This document shows, piece after piece, positions 6,255 to 7,140 of a stretch of 7,140 bases of DNA; position 1 is the first letter of the stretch, and each line of letters opens with the position of its first letter. The stretch covers positions 1-7,140 of the forward strand of contig CADEFG010000254.1 in the NCBI GenBank assembly GCA_902826505.1, given 5' to 3'. This stretch comes from an uncultured Acidobacteriota bacterium (GTDB taxonomy: Bacteria; Acidobacteriota; Blastocatellia; Pyrinomonadales; Pyrinomonadaceae). Below the pieces are notes generated by a model, which saw only the letters and a program-made list of their open reading frames with translations, did not search any database and was not told the origin of the DNA. Position numbers and translations under genes: made by a program.

Positions 6255-6674
6255 TTATTTCTCCACAGAATTCAGTTTTTTTAAGCGGTATCGCATCTCT
6301 TCTCGAATTCCTTCATCTTCTGAATTGGCGTGATCCTTTATTACTTCAATAGCTTCCTCAGTTCCGATACAATATAAAGCCCAACTAAACCATTTAGCCA
6401 TAGAATATGAATCAGAACCATTATAGGGAATACCCTCAAACTTAGATTCTAATACCTTTCTAATAAACGGAACGCTGCTTGTCACTTTCAAATCCTGTAT
6501 TTTTCTGGCGATATATTGATGTTTATAATGAAACGGAACTAAAAGTAACTGATTCAAAATATCAGCGTGATTTGAACAGTCTGTCTCGTAAAGAAGTTCT
6601 TCAATTGCCGAATCAAGTTCTTCTTGATTTTTATCTTGAATTGCTTTTCTTATTTTCGATTCAAACTCCGACAT
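6255..6674 (-). CDS. Small HEAT-like helical protein of unknown function
   Basis: I do not recognise a named family for this 139-residue protein. It appears almost wholly alpha-helical and acidic, without signal peptide or membrane segment. Residues about 50-135 (for example QYIARKIQDL, VPFIRKVLES, AKWFSWALYCIG, EEAIEVIKDHA, IREEMRYRLKKL) have the alternating helix pattern of a HEAT-like repeat protein, in which the WALYCIG...EEAIEVI spacing is typical. Small HEAT-like proteins of this style also occur as immunity proteins of contact-dependent toxins, but no toxin gene is visible here, so that is only a possibility. GC is about 34%, clearly below the neighbouring genes, which suggests recent acquisition. 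It lies 12 bp after the GNAT gene and 1 bp before the WS/DGAT gene, so all three are probably on one transcript. No Shine-Dalgarno is seen at the ATG at 6674. Confidence 0.75.
   Translation of the reverse strand: MSEFESKIRKAIQDKNQEELDSAIEELLYETDCSNHADILNQLLLVPFHYKHQYIARKIQDLKVTSSVPFIRKVLESKFEGIPYNGSDSYSMAKWFSWALYCIGTEEAIEVIKDHANSEDEGIREEMRYRLKKLNSVEK
6261..6264 (-). promoter_or_regulatory. Shine-Dalgarno site of the WS/DGAT gene
   Basis: GGAG on the minus strand lies 7 bases before the ATG at 6253, inside the last codons of the upstream HEAT-like gene. It is the only clear Shine-Dalgarno sequence among the complete genes here. Together with the one-base gap between the genes it fixes the WS/DGAT start and supports translational coupling. 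Confidence 0.65.
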
Positions 6675-6686
6675 CTGTAAAAATAT

Positions 6687-7140
6687 TTATTCTTCAGTAA
6701 ATCCCGTAATGTCATATGACATCGCAATCAAATCGTGCGTCCGGTTTTTGCGGTCGATGACGTAATCCGCCAAAAGCGCTTCGGCGGTAAATCCTAATCT
6801 TTCAAAAACCTGAATCGCGCCTTTTTGGTCTGCCGCCATTCGTGCGACAACCTTCATTAAACCTAATTCTTCGGCTTTCCCGAAAATCTCGCCTGCCAAG
6901 ATATTTCCCAAACCCTTGCCGCGTGCTTCGGGCGACAGCAGAAGAATTATTTCGCCGAGATGCCGCGACCAGATTTGTTCCGTCCGGATCAAACTGCCGT
7001 GCCCGACAAGTCGCCCGTCGGCTTCGACGAGAATCGTAAACCACGTGCCGGCTTCGATCCGCCGGATCCAATGCTCGACAAACGATTCCTGCGTGATGTC
7101 GAACGAGAGAAAAAGCAGATCGTCTTCGGGAAGAGTTTGG
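6687..7140 (-). CDS. GNAT-family N-acetyltransferase, 5' end outside the window
   Basis: The frame is open from the stop at 6687-6689 to the right edge, giving 150 visible residues; the start lies beyond 7140. The acetyl-CoA pyrophosphate-binding motif A is ARGKGLGNILAGEI, with R-G-K-G-L-G at visible residues 73-78, preceded by the strand GEIILLLSPE. The C-terminal part (AIQVFERLGFTAEALL, then DRKNRTHDLIAMSYDI) is the usual GNAT motif B and final strand. The family transfers an acetyl group from acetyl-CoA to an amine of a small molecule or protein; the substrate cannot be inferred. A TTG at 6992 would give a shorter frame of 101 residues, but the GNAT-like sequence continues upstream (WFTILVEADGRLVGHGSL), so that is not the real start. 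It is the first visible gene of block B, 12 bp upstream of the HEAT-like gene. Confidence 0.88.
   Translation of the reverse strand, partial: QTLPEDDLLFLSFDITQESFVEHWIRRIEAGTWFTILVEADGRLVGHGSLIRTEQIWSRHLGEIILLLSPEARGKGLGNILAGEIFGKAEELGLMKVVARMAADQKGAIQVFERLGFTAEALLADYVIDRKNRTHDLIAMSYDITGFTEE

Noticed and set aside
6687..6992. TTG at 6992 as the start of the acetyltransferase
   Set aside because: GNAT-like sequence continues in frame to the window edge, so the gene is simply cut by the window.

Overview
The window looks like an ordinary bacterial chromosome fragment. Most coding sequence has GC of about 50% or a little above, coding density is high, and both gene blocks on the minus strand concern acyl chains. 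Short-unit repeats folded into long AT-rich palindromes between genes, and start codons mostly without a Shine-Dalgarno sequence, suggest an environmental lineage such as Acidobacteriota (Blastocatellia-like). That placement is a weak inference because no marker gene is present.

Layout, left to right: positions 1-149 hold no gene, only two small hairpins downstream of the first block. Block A (minus strand) reads from about 3430 down to 150: an AidB-type acyl-CoA dehydrogenase, an 89-bp gap filled by a long imperfect palindrome, then a FadD-type acyl-CoA synthetase. A short divergent intergenic region (3431-3515) separates it from a single plus-strand gene, a DUF123 / GIY-YIG-like protein. 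That gene converges on block B. Block B (minus strand) reads from beyond the right edge down to 3951: a GNAT acetyltransferase (5' end cut off by the window), a small AT-rich HEAT-like protein of unknown function, a WS/DGAT wax-ester/triacylglycerol synthase, an 83-bp gap filled by a second palindrome built of heptamers, and an alpha/beta-hydrolase lipase.

Taken together, the synthetase activates fatty acids to acyl-CoA, WS/DGAT esterifies acyl-CoA to alcohols or diacylglycerol, the lipase could release fatty acids from esters, and the dehydrogenase family oxidises acyl-CoA (AidB-type members have poorly defined substrates). This is a plausible neutral-lipid storage and turnover neighbourhood, but the connection is by co-location only.

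I see no clear evidence of a new defence, mobile or biosynthetic system. The least explained material is the pair of intergenic palindromes. They differ in sequence but are placed alike: each overlaps the stop codon of the upstream gene and ends 3-10 bp from the next start. The second is the AT-rich HEAT-like gene wedged directly in front of the WS/DGAT gene.
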